DNA from: an uncultured Selenomonadales bacterium
GTDB lineage: Bacteria; Bacillota; Negativicutes; Selenomonadales; Selenomonadaceae
Length of the DNA: 64,000 nt
Direction of reading: 5' to 3'
Assembly (NCBI GenBank): GCA_946408355.1
Contig: CAMJRX010000001.1
Span: 62,001 to 126,000 of the forward strand
Position numbers and translations under genes: made by a program. The notes beneath the pieces were generated by a model. It was not told the DNA's origin. It did not search any database and saw only the letters and a program-made list of their open reading frames with translations. Below are positions 30,615 to 39,862 of the stretch, piece by piece. Each line of letters opens with the position of its first letter. Positions within the stretch are counted from its first letter, which is position 1.

Positions 30615-33128
30615 TTATTTAGCGAGTGCCCAATTTGCCCCGTTATGAAAATCGACAACTAAAGGCACAGAAAGTTCTACGACATTTTCCATAGACTCGC
30701 GCAAAATTTTTTCAACGTCGGCAAGTTCAGAGTTTTTTGCCTCTAAAACAAGTTCATCGTGCACTTGAATAATTATTCTGCTTTTGAAGCCGCGCAGATT
30801 TTCTTCGGCGCGAATCATCGCCATTTTAATAATATCCGCCGCGCTACCTTGAATGGGCGTATTCATAGCCATACGCTGAGCGAGGGAGCGCAGATTAAAT
30901 TTCTTGCTGTTAATATCGGGCAAAAATCTACGCCGCCCAAACATTGTCGTAACATAGCCGTGCAAATGCGCTTGAGAAACCGTCATGTCTAAAAAATCTT
31001 TCACGCTGGGATAACGCTCAAAATACAACGCAATGTATTCGCCCGCCTCTTTACGGCTGATATTCAAGTTCTGCGACAAGCCATAATCGCTGATACCGTA
31101 GACGATTCCGAAATTAACAGCCTTAGCTTTGCGGCGCAATTCGGGCGTCACTTCCTCAAGTGGCACGTCAAAAACTTCCGCCGCCGTTCGTGCGTGAATA
31201 TCCTGCCCCTTAATAAAGGCGTCAATTAAATTTTCGTCGCCGGACATGTGCGCCAAAAGTCTCAACTCAATTTGCGAATAATCAGCGGACAAAATGCAAT
31301 CGTAATCTTTACCTGGCTCAAAAAGTGCGCGAATTTCTCTGCCCTCTTCGGTGCGCACGGGAATATTTTGTAAGTTCGGGTCGGAGCTGGAAAGTCTACC
31401 CGTCGCCGTCACAGTTTGATTAAAATTCGTGTGAATTCGTCCGTCGTCGCCAATAAGTTTGCCCAGCCCGTCGAGGTAAGTTGATTTGAGTTTCGACAAG
31501 ACGCGGTAATTTAAAATCATCTCAACAATCGGATGACGCCATTTAAGCTCCTCTAAAACTTCAGCGTTGGTTGAGTAGCCGGTTTTAGTTTTCTTGACGG
31601 GCGGCAATTTGAGGTTTTCAAAAAGCACCTTAGCGAGTTGTTGAGACGAATTTATATTGAACGTTTCGCCTGCCTGTTCGTAAATTTCATTTTTAAGCGC
31701 GGTTATACGTTCGGACATTTTGACGGATTTTTTCTTGAGGTTTGACTTGTTGATAACAACTCCGCGTTCCTCCATTTTAGCCAAAACTCTAGTTAGCGGC
31801 AGTTCAATTTCCGTATAAAGCCTCATTAAATCGGCGTCGACTAATTTTTTTTCGTAAAGCGTGGCGAGCTTTTCAAGGGCAGTGACATTGGCGGCGAGGG
31901 AATTATCGGACATTTGCAAGCCGTCGAATTCCAGCGGCAAAAGAGTTTCGCAAGTGTAACTGTCCATTTCGGGATAAAGCAAATAAGCTACCAATTCTAC
32001 GTCGAAAATTTTTTCAAGGTCGTTAACTTTAAAGACGCGCAGATAATTTTTCGTGCCGCTCAAAATAATTTTCCCGCTGAATTCATTAAAAACTTTTTGC
32101 AAATCTGAACGAGTAGCCGCATAAATTTCCCCGCCGGCAATTTTAATCGCGAAGTAATTCATTTCAGCGACAATCAAATTTTCCGCCTCAAAAATCTTTT
32201 TAAAGTCAATGGCTTGCATTTCGTCGCCGTTTAAAAATTGTTTAGTCGACGTGTAAAAAATATTATCCGTGTCAAAGAGTTCGTGAAATTTTTTCTTAAC
32301 CTGCCGAAGGGCATAGCGGCGGCAAAATCTATCCATGCGAATAAATTTAGGATCTATTTTAAAATTATCCTCGTCGAAAACAATATCGGGAACGTCGCAG
32401 ATAATTGTTGCGAGCCGCTTGCTTAATATCGCGTCGTCAGCAAATTTTTCTAAGGCGTTGCTAATTCTTTTACTCTTAACTTTTTTATAATTGGCAAGCG
32501 CATTTTCCAACGAGTCGTATTCTTTAATCAAGTTCGTTGCAGTTACTTCTCCTACGTATTTGACACCAGGAATATTGTCAGACGCATCGCCGCGCAGACC
32601 TTTGTAGTCAATAAGTTTATCGGGTGTAAAGCCGTATTCGTTGATAAATCTTTTTTCGTCGTAAAGTTCAGTGGTCGCAGATCTCGTTAGCAAAACCCGC
32701 GTCCTTGAATTGATAAGTTGGAGTGCGTCGCGGTCGCCAGTCAAAATTATAACTTTGAAATTTTCGCAAGCCTGCGTAGCCAGCGTGCCGATAACGTCAT
32801 CAGCCTCATAGCCCGCCGCCGCGCAGGCTTTCACGCCGAGCAATTCAATAAACTCTTTTAATAGCGGAAGTTGAGCGGCGAGGTCATCGGGCATTTCTTG
32901 ACGGTTCGCCTTGTAATCGGCAAATAATTCGTTGCGAAAAGTTTTCTTAGCGGTATCGAGTGCAACTGCCGCGAGGTCAGGCGATTGTTCGCGCAAAATT
33001 CTTAGGATAATGTTTGCAAAGCCGACAAGCGCACCCGTTGGTTTACCGTTCGGAGCCGTAAGCGCGGGCATGGCGTAGAAGGCGCGATAAAAAACACTGC
33101 TACCATCGATTATCAAAAACTTTTTCAT
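30615..33128 (-). CDS. polA: DNA polymerase I
   Basis: An 837-residue DNA repair/replication polymerase. The N-terminal 5'-nuclease domain (MKKFLIIDGSSVFYRAFYAMP, GYEADDVIGTLA, LTGDRDALQL, DYKGLRGDASDNIPGVKYVG) is intact. The middle 3'-5' exonuclease-like domain (about 300-450) lacks the normal DxE motif (LIVAEMNYFAIKI), so proofreading is probably absent, as in Bacillus-type enzymes. The polymerase domain has the DYSQIELRLLAHMSGD motif A, RRKAKAVNFGIVYGIS motif B and IQVHDELVLE motif C. It overlaps the upstream L,D-transpeptidase gene by four bases (ATGA), an unusual partner. Confidence 0.96.
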   Translation of the reverse strand: MKKFLIIDGSSVFYRAFYAMPALTAPNGKPTGALVGFANIILRILREQSPDLAAVALDTAKKTFRNELFADYKANRQEMPDDLAAQLPLLKEFIELLGVKACAAAGYEADDVIGTLATQACENFKVIILTGDRDALQLINSRTRVLLTRSATTELYDEKRFINEYGFTPDKLIDYKGLRGDASDNIPGVKYVGEVTATNLIKEYDSLENALANYKKVKSKRISNALEKFADDAILSKRLATIICDVPDIVFDEDNFKIDPKFIRMDRFCRRYALRQVKKKFHELFDTDNIFYTSTKQFLNGDEMQAIDFKKIFEAENLIVAEMNYFAIKIAGGEIYAATRSDLQKVFNEFSGKIILSGTKNYLRVFKVNDLEKIFDVELVAYLLYPEMDSYTCETLLPLEFDGLQMSDNSLAANVTALEKLATLYEKKLVDADLMRLYTEIELPLTRVLAKMEERGVVINKSNLKKKSVKMSERITALKNEIYEQAGETFNINSSQQLAKVLFENLKLPPVKKTKTGYSTNAEVLEELKWRHPIVEMILNYRVLSKLKSTYLDGLGKLIGDDGRIHTNFNQTVTATGRLSSSDPNLQNIPVRTEEGREIRALFEPGKDYDCILSADYSQIELRLLAHMSGDENLIDAFIKGQDIHARTAAEVFDVPLEEVTPELRRKAKAVNFGIVYGISDYGLSQNLNISRKEAGEYIALYFERYPSVKDFLDMTVSQAHLHGYVTTMFGRRRFLPDINSKKFNLRSLAQRMAMNTPIQGSAADIIKMAMIRAEENLRGFKSRIIIQVHDELVLEAKNSELADVEKILRESMENVVELSVPLVVDFHNGANWALAK

Positions 33129-34366
33129 GCGTTCGCCTCCTCTGGTTGAAGTTCTTCAGTTGGCATAGATTTTTTTACAGATTCGTCAGCGGGCGAAATT
33201 TTTTCTTCTGGTTTAGGCTCGTTAGTGGACGGAATTTTTTCTTCTGGTTTAGGGTCGTTAATGGATGGAACTTTTTCTTCCGGCTTAGTTTCATCAGCTT
33301 TATTTGTGAACGGAGCGTCTACTTCTTGATTAGGTCTATCTACTTTAGGTTTATCTACCTTAGGCGTGTCTACTTTGGGCTTATCGGGAACGGGCGGTGT
33401 AGTCACTGCGGGCAGAGATTTAAAGCGGAAAATTTTTGAGCCGTCGGTGTTCGTCTGCAAGCCGCCTTCCATATTGAAAAGTATCGGGGCGTCATCTGCA
33501 TTGCAATAGAGCTGGTCTTTCTTTTCGTAGCAAACAACTTTTCCGTAACGACTTTTAAGCGACGATTCACTTTTATTCCACTCAAGTTTAAGCCGCAAAA
33601 TTTTAGCAATGGGCACGACTGGCATATAAGAAATTCCGTCGCGAATGACAGCCTTAGCAAAAAATCTGGTATTGTTAGCGTCGGTCGGTTGAGTGAGTTG
33701 TCCGTTAATCTCGACGTTGTAAGGCTTGCCGACATAAGTTGGTTCGCCGTCGGACGCCTCGATTTTCTGGGAAATGTCATATTCGCTTTCAAACGCCAAC
33801 ACGCCGAACGGCTCAAGCCATTTAGTTACGTCGGCAACAGTGATATTCTGCATACCGTAGCCGTCGGGGTAAATGTAATAAACAACATCACCGTCGGGCG
33901 TTTTCTCGACAACAACGCGATTATAGGTTATCTCAACGGGCGTGCCGATTTCCACCGCATCAAAAAGCTCTTCAACGTCGCGTTCGTTCATGCGTATGCA
34001 ACCGTTCGATACATAGCCGCCAATACTTTCCGGGCGATTGGTGCCGTGAATACCGTAGTTGCCGGAAAATTGCATCCAGCGATAACCGAGCGGATTATCG
34101 GGACCGGAGGGAACTTCGTACTCGGGATCGTTCGGGTCAATCCACGGGGGATTAATTTCCTTACTGTTGATTTTGTAGTAGCCGGTGGGCGTCGGCGTCT
34201 CAACTTTGCCCAAACCGAGATGATAAACCGCAAGTTTTTTGTCGCCGTCGTAGAACAGCATGAGGCGACTTGCCGAGTTGATAAGAATTTTTTTCTGCGC
34301 CTGCGCGGGCGCGGCAAAAAGAACTAAAATACAAATGATTGCCGTAAAAAATTTCAACGCGCTCAT
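33125..34366 (-). CDS. L,D-transpeptidase with copper-amine-oxidase-like domain and repeat tail
   Basis: A 413-residue exported wall enzyme (YkuD family) that crosslinks peptidoglycan stems or anchors lipoproteins. It has a signal peptide (FFTAIICILVLFAAPAQA). The catalytic domain ends in GNYGIHGTNRPESIGG followed by YVSNGCIRM, the HGTN/SxGCIRM signature with the active cysteine near 150. A segment near 235-310 (ISYMPVVPIAKILRLKLEWN) resembles the copper amine oxidase N-terminal-like module. The last ~90 residues are Pro/Lys/Glu repeats (KPKVDTPKVD, PKPEEKIPSTNE units). ATG 34366 begins the signal peptide; upstream codons are leader. Confidence 0.88.
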   Translation of the reverse strand: MSALKFFTAIICILVLFAAPAQAQKKILINSASRLMLFYDGDKKLAVYHLGLGKVETPTPTGYYKINSKEINPPWIDPNDPEYEVPSGPDNPLGYRWMQFSGNYGIHGTNRPESIGGYVSNGCIRMNERDVEELFDAVEIGTPVEITYNRVVVEKTPDGDVVYYIYPDGYGMQNITVADVTKWLEPFGVLAFESEYDISQKIEASDGEPTYVGKPYNVEINGQLTQPTDANNTRFFAKAVIRDGISYMPVVPIAKILRLKLEWNKSESSLKSRYGKVVCYEKKDQLYCNADDAPILFNMEGGLQTNTDGSKIFRFKSLPAVTTPPVPDKPKVDTPKVDKPKVDRPNQEVDAPFTNKADETKPEEKVPSINDPKPEEKIPSTNEPKPEEKISPADESVKKSMPTEELQPEEANA

Positions 34367-34439
34367 CGTGGGACATCTTCCTTTCCTAAAAATATTCGCT
34401 GTCAATATAGCAGTTCTTTCTGAAAAACTGTTGAAGCTC

Positions 34440-34468
34440 TTCACAATGCGGCGCGAATCTGCTACTAT
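34440..34468 (+). promoter_or_regulatory. Promoter of the restriction-modification module
   Basis: TTCACA (34440-34445), 17-bp spacer, TACTAT (34463-34468) with an extended TGC, about 50 bases before the ATG. Confidence 0.5.
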
Positions 34469-34517
34469 TCAGGCACAAAAACTTGCGCGGCTATGAAAAA
34501 TATTTGGAGGAGAGGCA

Positions 34518-37500
34518 ATGCAAATCAAAATTAACACGGCAAAGGAGGTTAAGCCGACGATTTACGCCTACACAACACCTGGTGTGACGTATCACGACGG
34601 CTGGACGAAAATTGGTTATACCGAACGCGACGTTCAAATACGAATAAACGAACAAACCCGCACGGCAGGAATTATTTTTAACTTGGAGTGGACCGGCGAC
34701 GCGATTTTTAATGGTGAGCCGCGAAAAATTTTTAATGACAAAGATTTTCATGCCTACTTGAATAAACTCGGCGTGAAAAATAATTTGGAGTGGTTTGAAG
34801 TTACCGGCGAAACTTCCCAAAAATATTTTTACGAGTTCAAAGATAATCGCGGCGTGTTGAAAAATTTTTCGGCTATGCCTTACAACTTGCGCGAAGAACA
34901 GCAAATTGCTATCGAAAAAACGTTGAAATACTTTAACGAACATGAAAACGGCGAATTTCTCTGGAACGCAAAGCCGCGTTTCGGAAAAACCCTCGCCGTT
35001 TATGATTTTTGCAAGCAAATTAATGCTCAAAGCGTCTTAATCGTCACGAATCGCCCTGCCATTGCTAATTCTTGGTATGATGATTACGTAAAATTTCTCG
35101 GCGATGAATGGCTCTTTGTCAGCGAGGTAGACGCACTCAAGGATAAAGATAAAAAATTCGTCCTCAGCCGCGCAGATTTTCAAGATGAATTGTTCAATCA
35201 TGACGACGCCCGCTGTATTGAATTTGTCAGCCTGCAAGATATGAAAGGCTCTAAATTTTTCGGCGGCGAATTGAATAAACTTGCAGAAGTCGCCGATATG
35301 AATTGGGATATTTTGGTTGTCGACGAGGCGCACGAGGGAGTTGATACCTTCAAAACCGATGTTGCCTTCGACCAAATTAAAAGAAAATTTACGTTGCATT
35401 TGTCAGGCACGCCGTTTAAAGCCCTCGCCAATAACAAATTTCCGCAAGACGCTATTTTTAATTGGACTTACACCGACGAACAGTCTAAAAAAATTTCTTT
35501 TGGCGACGATGAAAATAATCCCTACGCCGAATTGCCCCGCCTAAATCTTTATACTTACCAAATGTCGGAAATCGTTCGCGACGAGCTTAAAGGAGGCTTT
35601 GAACTTGACGGCACGGCGGCTGAATATGCTTTTGACCTTAACGAATTTTTCCGGACGGAGGGCGGCAAATTTTTTTATGACTCTTCCGTTGATAAATTTC
35701 TCGACGCACTAACCACGCAGAAAAAATTCCCGTTTTCAACGCCCGAACTCCGCGACGAACTTAAACATACTTTTTGGCTTTTAAATCGCGTCGACAGTGC
35801 CCGCGCTCTTGCAAAAAAATTGGAAGTTCACCCGATTTTTAAAGATTACGAAATTATTTTGGCGGCGGGCGACGGAAAAATTGATGACGATGACGAAAAT
35901 AAAAAATCTTATGATAAAGTTGTCGACGCAATTAAAAATCATGAACGCACCATAACGCTTTCCGTTGGACAGCTAACGACCGGCGTAACAATCCCCGAAT
36001 GGACGGGCGTTTTAATGTTGGCGAACCTTCACAGCCCCGCACTTTACATTCAAGCCGCTTTTCGCGCTCAAAATTCTTGCCTCTTCCAACGCGGCGAAAA
36101 TTTTTTGCGCAAAGAAAATTCTTACGTATTCGACTTCGACCCTGCACGAACTTTAACGATTTTTGAGGCGTTCGCAAATGATTTGGCGAGCGACACCAGC
36201 GGCGGGCGCGGTAATTTGGAAAATCGGCAAGAAAATATTCGCGAGCTTTTAAATTTCTTTCCGGTTATCGGCGAAGACGAACAAGGCGAGCTGATTGAAC
36301 TTGACGCGGAAAAAGTTTTGTCTATTCCAAGAAAAATTCGTTCCGTTGAAGTCGTTAGGCGCGGTTTCATGAGTGATTTTTTATTCCAAAATATTTCCCG
36401 CGTCTTTAATGCCTCCGCTGAGGTTGTCGAAATTATTTCGCAGTTCCCCGTTGCTGAAGAATTGACTTTGCAGGAAAAAGTTCGCGACGTTAAAGAAAAT
36501 CTTTTCATTGACGACGCCGGCGAAATTTCCTTGCCAAATGAATACGTTATCGGCAAGGCGGCAGATATTTTCGGCGAAAAAATTTACTCCAACGTTAAGC
36601 CGAACGCCCGCGCCACTAAAAAATTCCTCAAGGACGAAATTAAAACCGCTCTCGACATTGCGCAGAAAAATTACGGCAAAGATTTATCTAAAAAAGAACG
36701 CGACAAATTGGAGCGGCAACTCAAAGATAAAGCAGAGACATTAGTTAAGAAAACTTTTAAAAGTCACGAGCTTGACCAAATAAAAATAGAACATAAGCGC
36801 GAGGAGGCTCTTAAAAATCCCGGAGAACGTTCGATTGAGGAGATTAACGCCGAATTTGACGAGCTTAAGCAGAAAGTTGAGGAAAATTTTCAAGCCGAGT
36901 TGCCGACTAAAATTAACGAGTTCATAAAATCTGCCGAAGAGGACACCGTCGAACACGTCGAAACGAAAATTCAAGAGACTAAAAAAAATTCCGTCGAAGA
37001 GGACATACGCAAGCACCTGCGCGGCTTTTCGAGGACAATTCCGTCGTTCCTTATGGCTTATGGCGACATTGATAATCCCGTCACGCTTGATACGTTCGAT
37101 AAAATTATTCCCGACGAAGTTTTTAAAGAATTAACGAGCATTACTCTTGAGCAATTCTGTTATCTGCGCGACGTTGGCAAACTTTTCGACGAGGTGACTT
37201 TTAACGATTCAGTCAAAGAATTTTTGAGATTGCGCCGCGAACTTGCCGATTATTTCGACGAAGGGCACGACGAAGATATTTTTGATTACATTCCGCCGCA
37301 AAAGAATAATCAGATTTTTACGCCGCGTGAAACCGTTCAAAAAATGCTAGACCTAATCGAAGCCGAAAACCCCGGCTGTTTTGACGACCCTGACAAAACT
37401 TTTATCGATTTGTACATGAAAAGCGGAACTTTTGCCGCCGAAGTTGTCAAGCGGCTCTATCGCAGTTCGCGCCTTAAAGAACTTTTCCCGGATAAAGCCC

Positions 37501-37691
37501 AACGCTTGAATCACATTTTCGCCGCGCAGGTTTACGGGCTAGCTCCTACCGAAATTATTTTCCGCATTGCTAAAAATTATATTCTTGGCTTTGGAATTAA
37601 AATCGATAAACACAACTTCCGCCGCGCCGACGCCTTGCCATATGCTAAGGACGATAAACTTGATGAATTGTTGAGGGAACTTTATGATTGA
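34518..37691 (+). CDS. GIY-YIG-like nuclease/SF2 helicase restriction protein
   Basis: A 1057-residue fusion that looks like the restriction subunit of a two-gene R-M module. Residues about 12-100 resemble the T5orf172/GIY-YIG nuclease fold (IYAYTTPGVTYHDGWTKIGYTERD, then R and E). An SF2 helicase follows: AKPRFGKTLAVYDF (Walker A, near 151), VVDEAHEG (DEAH, near 268), LSGTPF (near 295) and IQAAFRAQN (motif VI, near 510). A charged coiled-coil stretch lies near 690-820. The C-terminus (near 930-1050) reads like the start of an N6-methylase domain (NQIFTPRETVQKMLDLI, DLYMKSGTFAAEVV), but the normal D-PACGSG motif is altered. GGAGGAG precedes the ATG. It overlaps the methylase gene by eight bases. 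Confidence 0.75.
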   Translation: MQIKINTAKEVKPTIYAYTTPGVTYHDGWTKIGYTERDVQIRINEQTRTAGIIFNLEWTGDAIFNGEPRKIFNDKDFHAYLNKLGVKNNLEWFEVTGETSQKYFYEFKDNRGVLKNFSAMPYNLREEQQIAIEKTLKYFNEHENGEFLWNAKPRFGKTLAVYDFCKQINAQSVLIVTNRPAIANSWYDDYVKFLGDEWLFVSEVDALKDKDKKFVLSRADFQDELFNHDDARCIEFVSLQDMKGSKFFGGELNKLAEVADMNWDILVVDEAHEGVDTFKTDVAFDQIKRKFTLHLSGTPFKALANNKFPQDAIFNWTYTDEQSKKISFGDDENNPYAELPRLNLYTYQMSEIVRDELKGGFELDGTAAEYAFDLNEFFRTEGGKFFYDSSVDKFLDALTTQKKFPFSTPELRDELKHTFWLLNRVDSARALAKKLEVHPIFKDYEIILAAGDGKIDDDDENKKSYDKVVDAIKNHERTITLSVGQLTTGVTIPEWTGVLMLANLHSPALYIQAAFRAQNSCLFQRGENFLRKENSYVFDFDPARTLTIFEAFANDLASDTSGGRGNLENRQENIRELLNFFPVIGEDEQGELIELDAEKVLSIPRKIRSVEVVRRGFMSDFLFQNISRVFNASAEVVEIISQFPVAEELTLQEKVRDVKENLFIDDAGEISLPNEYVIGKAADIFGEKIYSNVKPNARATKKFLKDEIKTALDIAQKNYGKDLSKKERDKLERQLKDKAETLVKKTFKSHELDQIKIEHKREEALKNPGERSIEEINAEFDELKQKVEENFQAELPTKINEFIKSAEEDTVEHVETKIQETKKNSVEEDIRKHLRGFSRTIPSFLMAYGDIDNPVTLDTFDKIIPDEVFKELTSITLEQFCYLRDVGKLFDEVTFNDSVKEFLRLRRELADYFDEGHDEDIFDYIPPQKNNQIFTPRETVQKMLDLIEAENPGCFDDPDKTFIDLYMKSGTFAAEVVKRLYRSSRLKELFPDKAQRLNHIFAAQVYGLAPTEIIFRIAKNYILGFGIKIDKHNFRRADALPYAKDDKLDELLRELYD

Positions 37692-39372
37692 CTTTTTTAA
37701 ACCGCCGCTCCATGACGTGATAGAAATCCTCCTGCGCGACATGAACACCGGCGGAAATATTTTATTTAACGGCAAGCAACTAACGAAAAAATTTCTGCCG
37801 ACGATTAAACCTCGCGCTCAAAAATCCGACGCCGAAAAATTTTTCCGCACGCGCTCAATCGCTGAAGTCTTTACGCCCTATAGCGTCGTTAAGTTTATGG
37901 TCGACGCACTCGACGATAAAAATTTTGATTCGCGCTGGTTGGAAATGGCTTGCGGCGAGGCTCCCTTTATTACCAATCGCTACGACGCTGAATCAGGCAA
38001 AAATATTCCCTTCGACGCCCGCGCCGGTGTCTTGGATAAAAAACTTCGCGCCGCTAAAAATTTCCCACAAGCTAAACGCGCCGTCCAAAGTGTTTACGGC
38101 TACGAACTTCAAGGCGACAGCTTGCTGATTGCCCGCGCCAATGTCTTTTTGAGTTTTGTTGACTCTGTTGAAAATTTTTCGGACTCCAACTTAGCCGAGA
38201 TTGCCGAAATTATCGCCTGGAATTTTTTTCAGTTCGACGGCTTGAGCGAGCCGGATTCTCTCTTCGGAACTAACATTATCGATTGGTCATACGAAAATAG
38301 AAAATTTGTTTTTGGAGGTAACGTCATGAAAAAATTTGATTTCGTCATCAGCAACCCTCCTTATCAAGAAGAAACTTTAGGCGATAACAAAACTTTTGCG
38401 CCGCCCGTTTACAACAAATTTATTGACGCCGCGAAGAAAATTTCCGATAAAGCCGTTTTTATTACGCCCGCAAGATTTCTTTTCGACGCCGGAGGCACCC
38501 CTAAAGATTGGAATAAAAAAATGCTCAACGACCCGCATTTTAAAGTTTTGGACTACTCACCCGACGCTAGCAAATATTTTAAGGGTGTTGACATTGAAGG
38601 CGGCGTGGCTATCACCTTGCACGACAAAACGCAGACCTTCGAGCCGATTGGAACGTTCATACACTTTGAAGAATTGCGAAGCATTTGCGAAAGAGTTGTT
38701 ATTCGCTCTGACTTTGTTACATTCGGACAAATTATTTCGGGAAGAACGCCTTATCTTTTCACTGATAAATTGCATGAAGAAAATCCCAACGCGGTAACAA
38801 AGTTAAGTGACGGTCATTCTTACGACATTTCCTCTAATGCATTTACAGCGTTACCTGAAATATTCTTAAACGAAAAGCCAAGCGTCGATTGTCTTCGCGT
38901 TTTGGGTCGATTAAACAACGAACGCGCTTATTGTTGGATAAGAAAAGATTTTGTTCGCGGACGTCTAGAAGAATACGTCGGTAAGTGGAAAATTTTTGTT
39001 CCTAAAGCAAACGGCGCGTCCGGCAAACTCAATGATAAAGAACCTGCAAGAATTATCAGCAAGCCCGTTATCGGTGAGCCATTGGATATTTGCACAGACA
39101 CTTTCTTAGTTGTCGGGGCATTCGATACACGAGCGGAGACGGACGCTTGCCTAGCATACATAAAGAGCAAATTTGCAAGGGTTATGCTTGGTGCATTGAA
39201 AGTTACACCCGTTAATCCTAAGGCGACATGGTCAAAAGTTCCGTTGCAAGATTTTACAGCGGCAAGCAATATAGATTGGAGCGGCGACGTTGACGAGCAA
39301 CTTTATCGCAAGTACAATTTGACAGCCGCGCAGATAAAATTCATTGAGACGCACGTTAAGGAAATGCCTTGA
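37684..39372 (+). CDS. N6-adenine DNA methylase, Eco57I-like, with specificity region
   Basis: A 562-residue probable m6A methyltransferase. AEVFTPYSVVKFMVDAL (near 60) precedes a variant motif I (LEMACGEAPFI, near 88). YGYELQGDSLLIARANVFLSF and the catalytic motif IV FVISNPPYQEE (NPPY near 222) follow. The rest (about 330-560) resembles a target-recognition/Eco57I C-terminal region (RIISKPVIGEPLDICTDTFLVVGAF, YIKSKFARVMLGALKVT). It is translationally coupled to the helicase gene. A perfect internal RBS (GGAGGT, 38314-38319) precedes an in-frame ATG at 38326, so a shorter 348-residue product starting just before NPPY is possible. Confidence 0.8.
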   Translation: MIDFFKPPLHDVIEILLRDMNTGGNILFNGKQLTKKFLPTIKPRAQKSDAEKFFRTRSIAEVFTPYSVVKFMVDALDDKNFDSRWLEMACGEAPFITNRYDAESGKNIPFDARAGVLDKKLRAAKNFPQAKRAVQSVYGYELQGDSLLIARANVFLSFVDSVENFSDSNLAEIAEIIAWNFFQFDGLSEPDSLFGTNIIDWSYENRKFVFGGNVMKKFDFVISNPPYQEETLGDNKTFAPPVYNKFIDAAKKISDKAVFITPARFLFDAGGTPKDWNKKMLNDPHFKVLDYSPDASKYFKGVDIEGGVAITLHDKTQTFEPIGTFIHFEELRSICERVVIRSDFVTFGQIISGRTPYLFTDKLHEENPNAVTKLSDGHSYDISSNAFTALPEIFLNEKPSVDCLRVLGRLNNERAYCWIRKDFVRGRLEEYVGKWKIFVPKANGASGKLNDKEPARIISKPVIGEPLDICTDTFLVVGAFDTRAETDACLAYIKSKFARVMLGALKVTPVNPKATWSKVPLQDFTAASNIDWSGDVDEQLYRKYNLTAAQIKFIETHVKEMP

Positions 39373-39431
39373 AAAATTTTTGGCGTAAAACGTATTGCAT
39401 ATAAGAGGCTGTGTTTAACGGTAAAAAGTGA

Positions 39432-39437
39432 TATAAT
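39432..39437 (+). promoter_or_regulatory. Probable -10 of the ridA operon
   Basis: A perfect TATAAT 54 bases before the ridA ATG, downstream of the methylase stop; no convincing -35. Confidence 0.4.
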
Positions 39438-39490
39438 GCAAGCGGATTATTAGAACCGTCAAAGTAAGCAAATTAACTGGAGGGATTAAA

Positions 39491-39862
39491 ATGAGAATTA
39501 TCCACACGGACAAAGCACCGGCGGCAGTCGGACCTTACAGCCAGGCGATAAAAGTCAACGGGCTTTTGTACACGTCGGGGCAAATCGCAATCGACCCGGT
39601 TGTCGGAAAAATTGTTGCGACGAATATTGAGGGGCAAACCGCGCAGTGTTGTAAAAATTTGGAAGCAATACTTGAGGCGGCGGGCTACGACTTCAGCGAA
39701 GTTTTTAAGACGACGTGTTATCTTGCTGACATTGCAGACTTTAAGGCGTTCAATGCGGTTTACGAGAAATATTTTATCAGCAAACCTGCGCGGAGTTGTG
39801 TTGCAGTTAAAGATTTGCCTATGGGCGCACTCTGCGAAATTGAACTTATCGCGGCTAAGTAA
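39491..39862 (+). CDS. ridA: RidA family reactive imine/enamine deaminase
   Basis: A 123-residue RidA (YjgF/YER057c/UK114) protein that hydrolyses reactive enamine/imine intermediates such as 2-aminoacrylate. Landmarks are DKAPAAVGPYSQAIKVNGLLYTSGQIAIDP (about 7-36), QTAQCCKNLEAILEAAGYDFSEVFKTTCYLADIADF and the ARSCVAVKDLPMGALCEIELIA end with the substrate-binding Arg. CTGGAGGGATTAAA gives the RBS. The ecfA-like ATG overlaps its stop by one base. Grouping with serA downstream fits, since 2-aminoacrylate derives from serine. Confidence 0.95.
   Translation: MRIIHTDKAPAAVGPYSQAIKVNGLLYTSGQIAIDPVVGKIVATNIEGQTAQCCKNLEAILEAAGYDFSEVFKTTCYLADIADFKAFNAVYEKYFISKPARSCVAVKDLPMGALCEIELIAAK

Noticed and set aside
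33689..34327. 212-codon open frame on the plus strand
   Set aside because: Shadow of the L,D-transpeptidase gene with no initiation signal.
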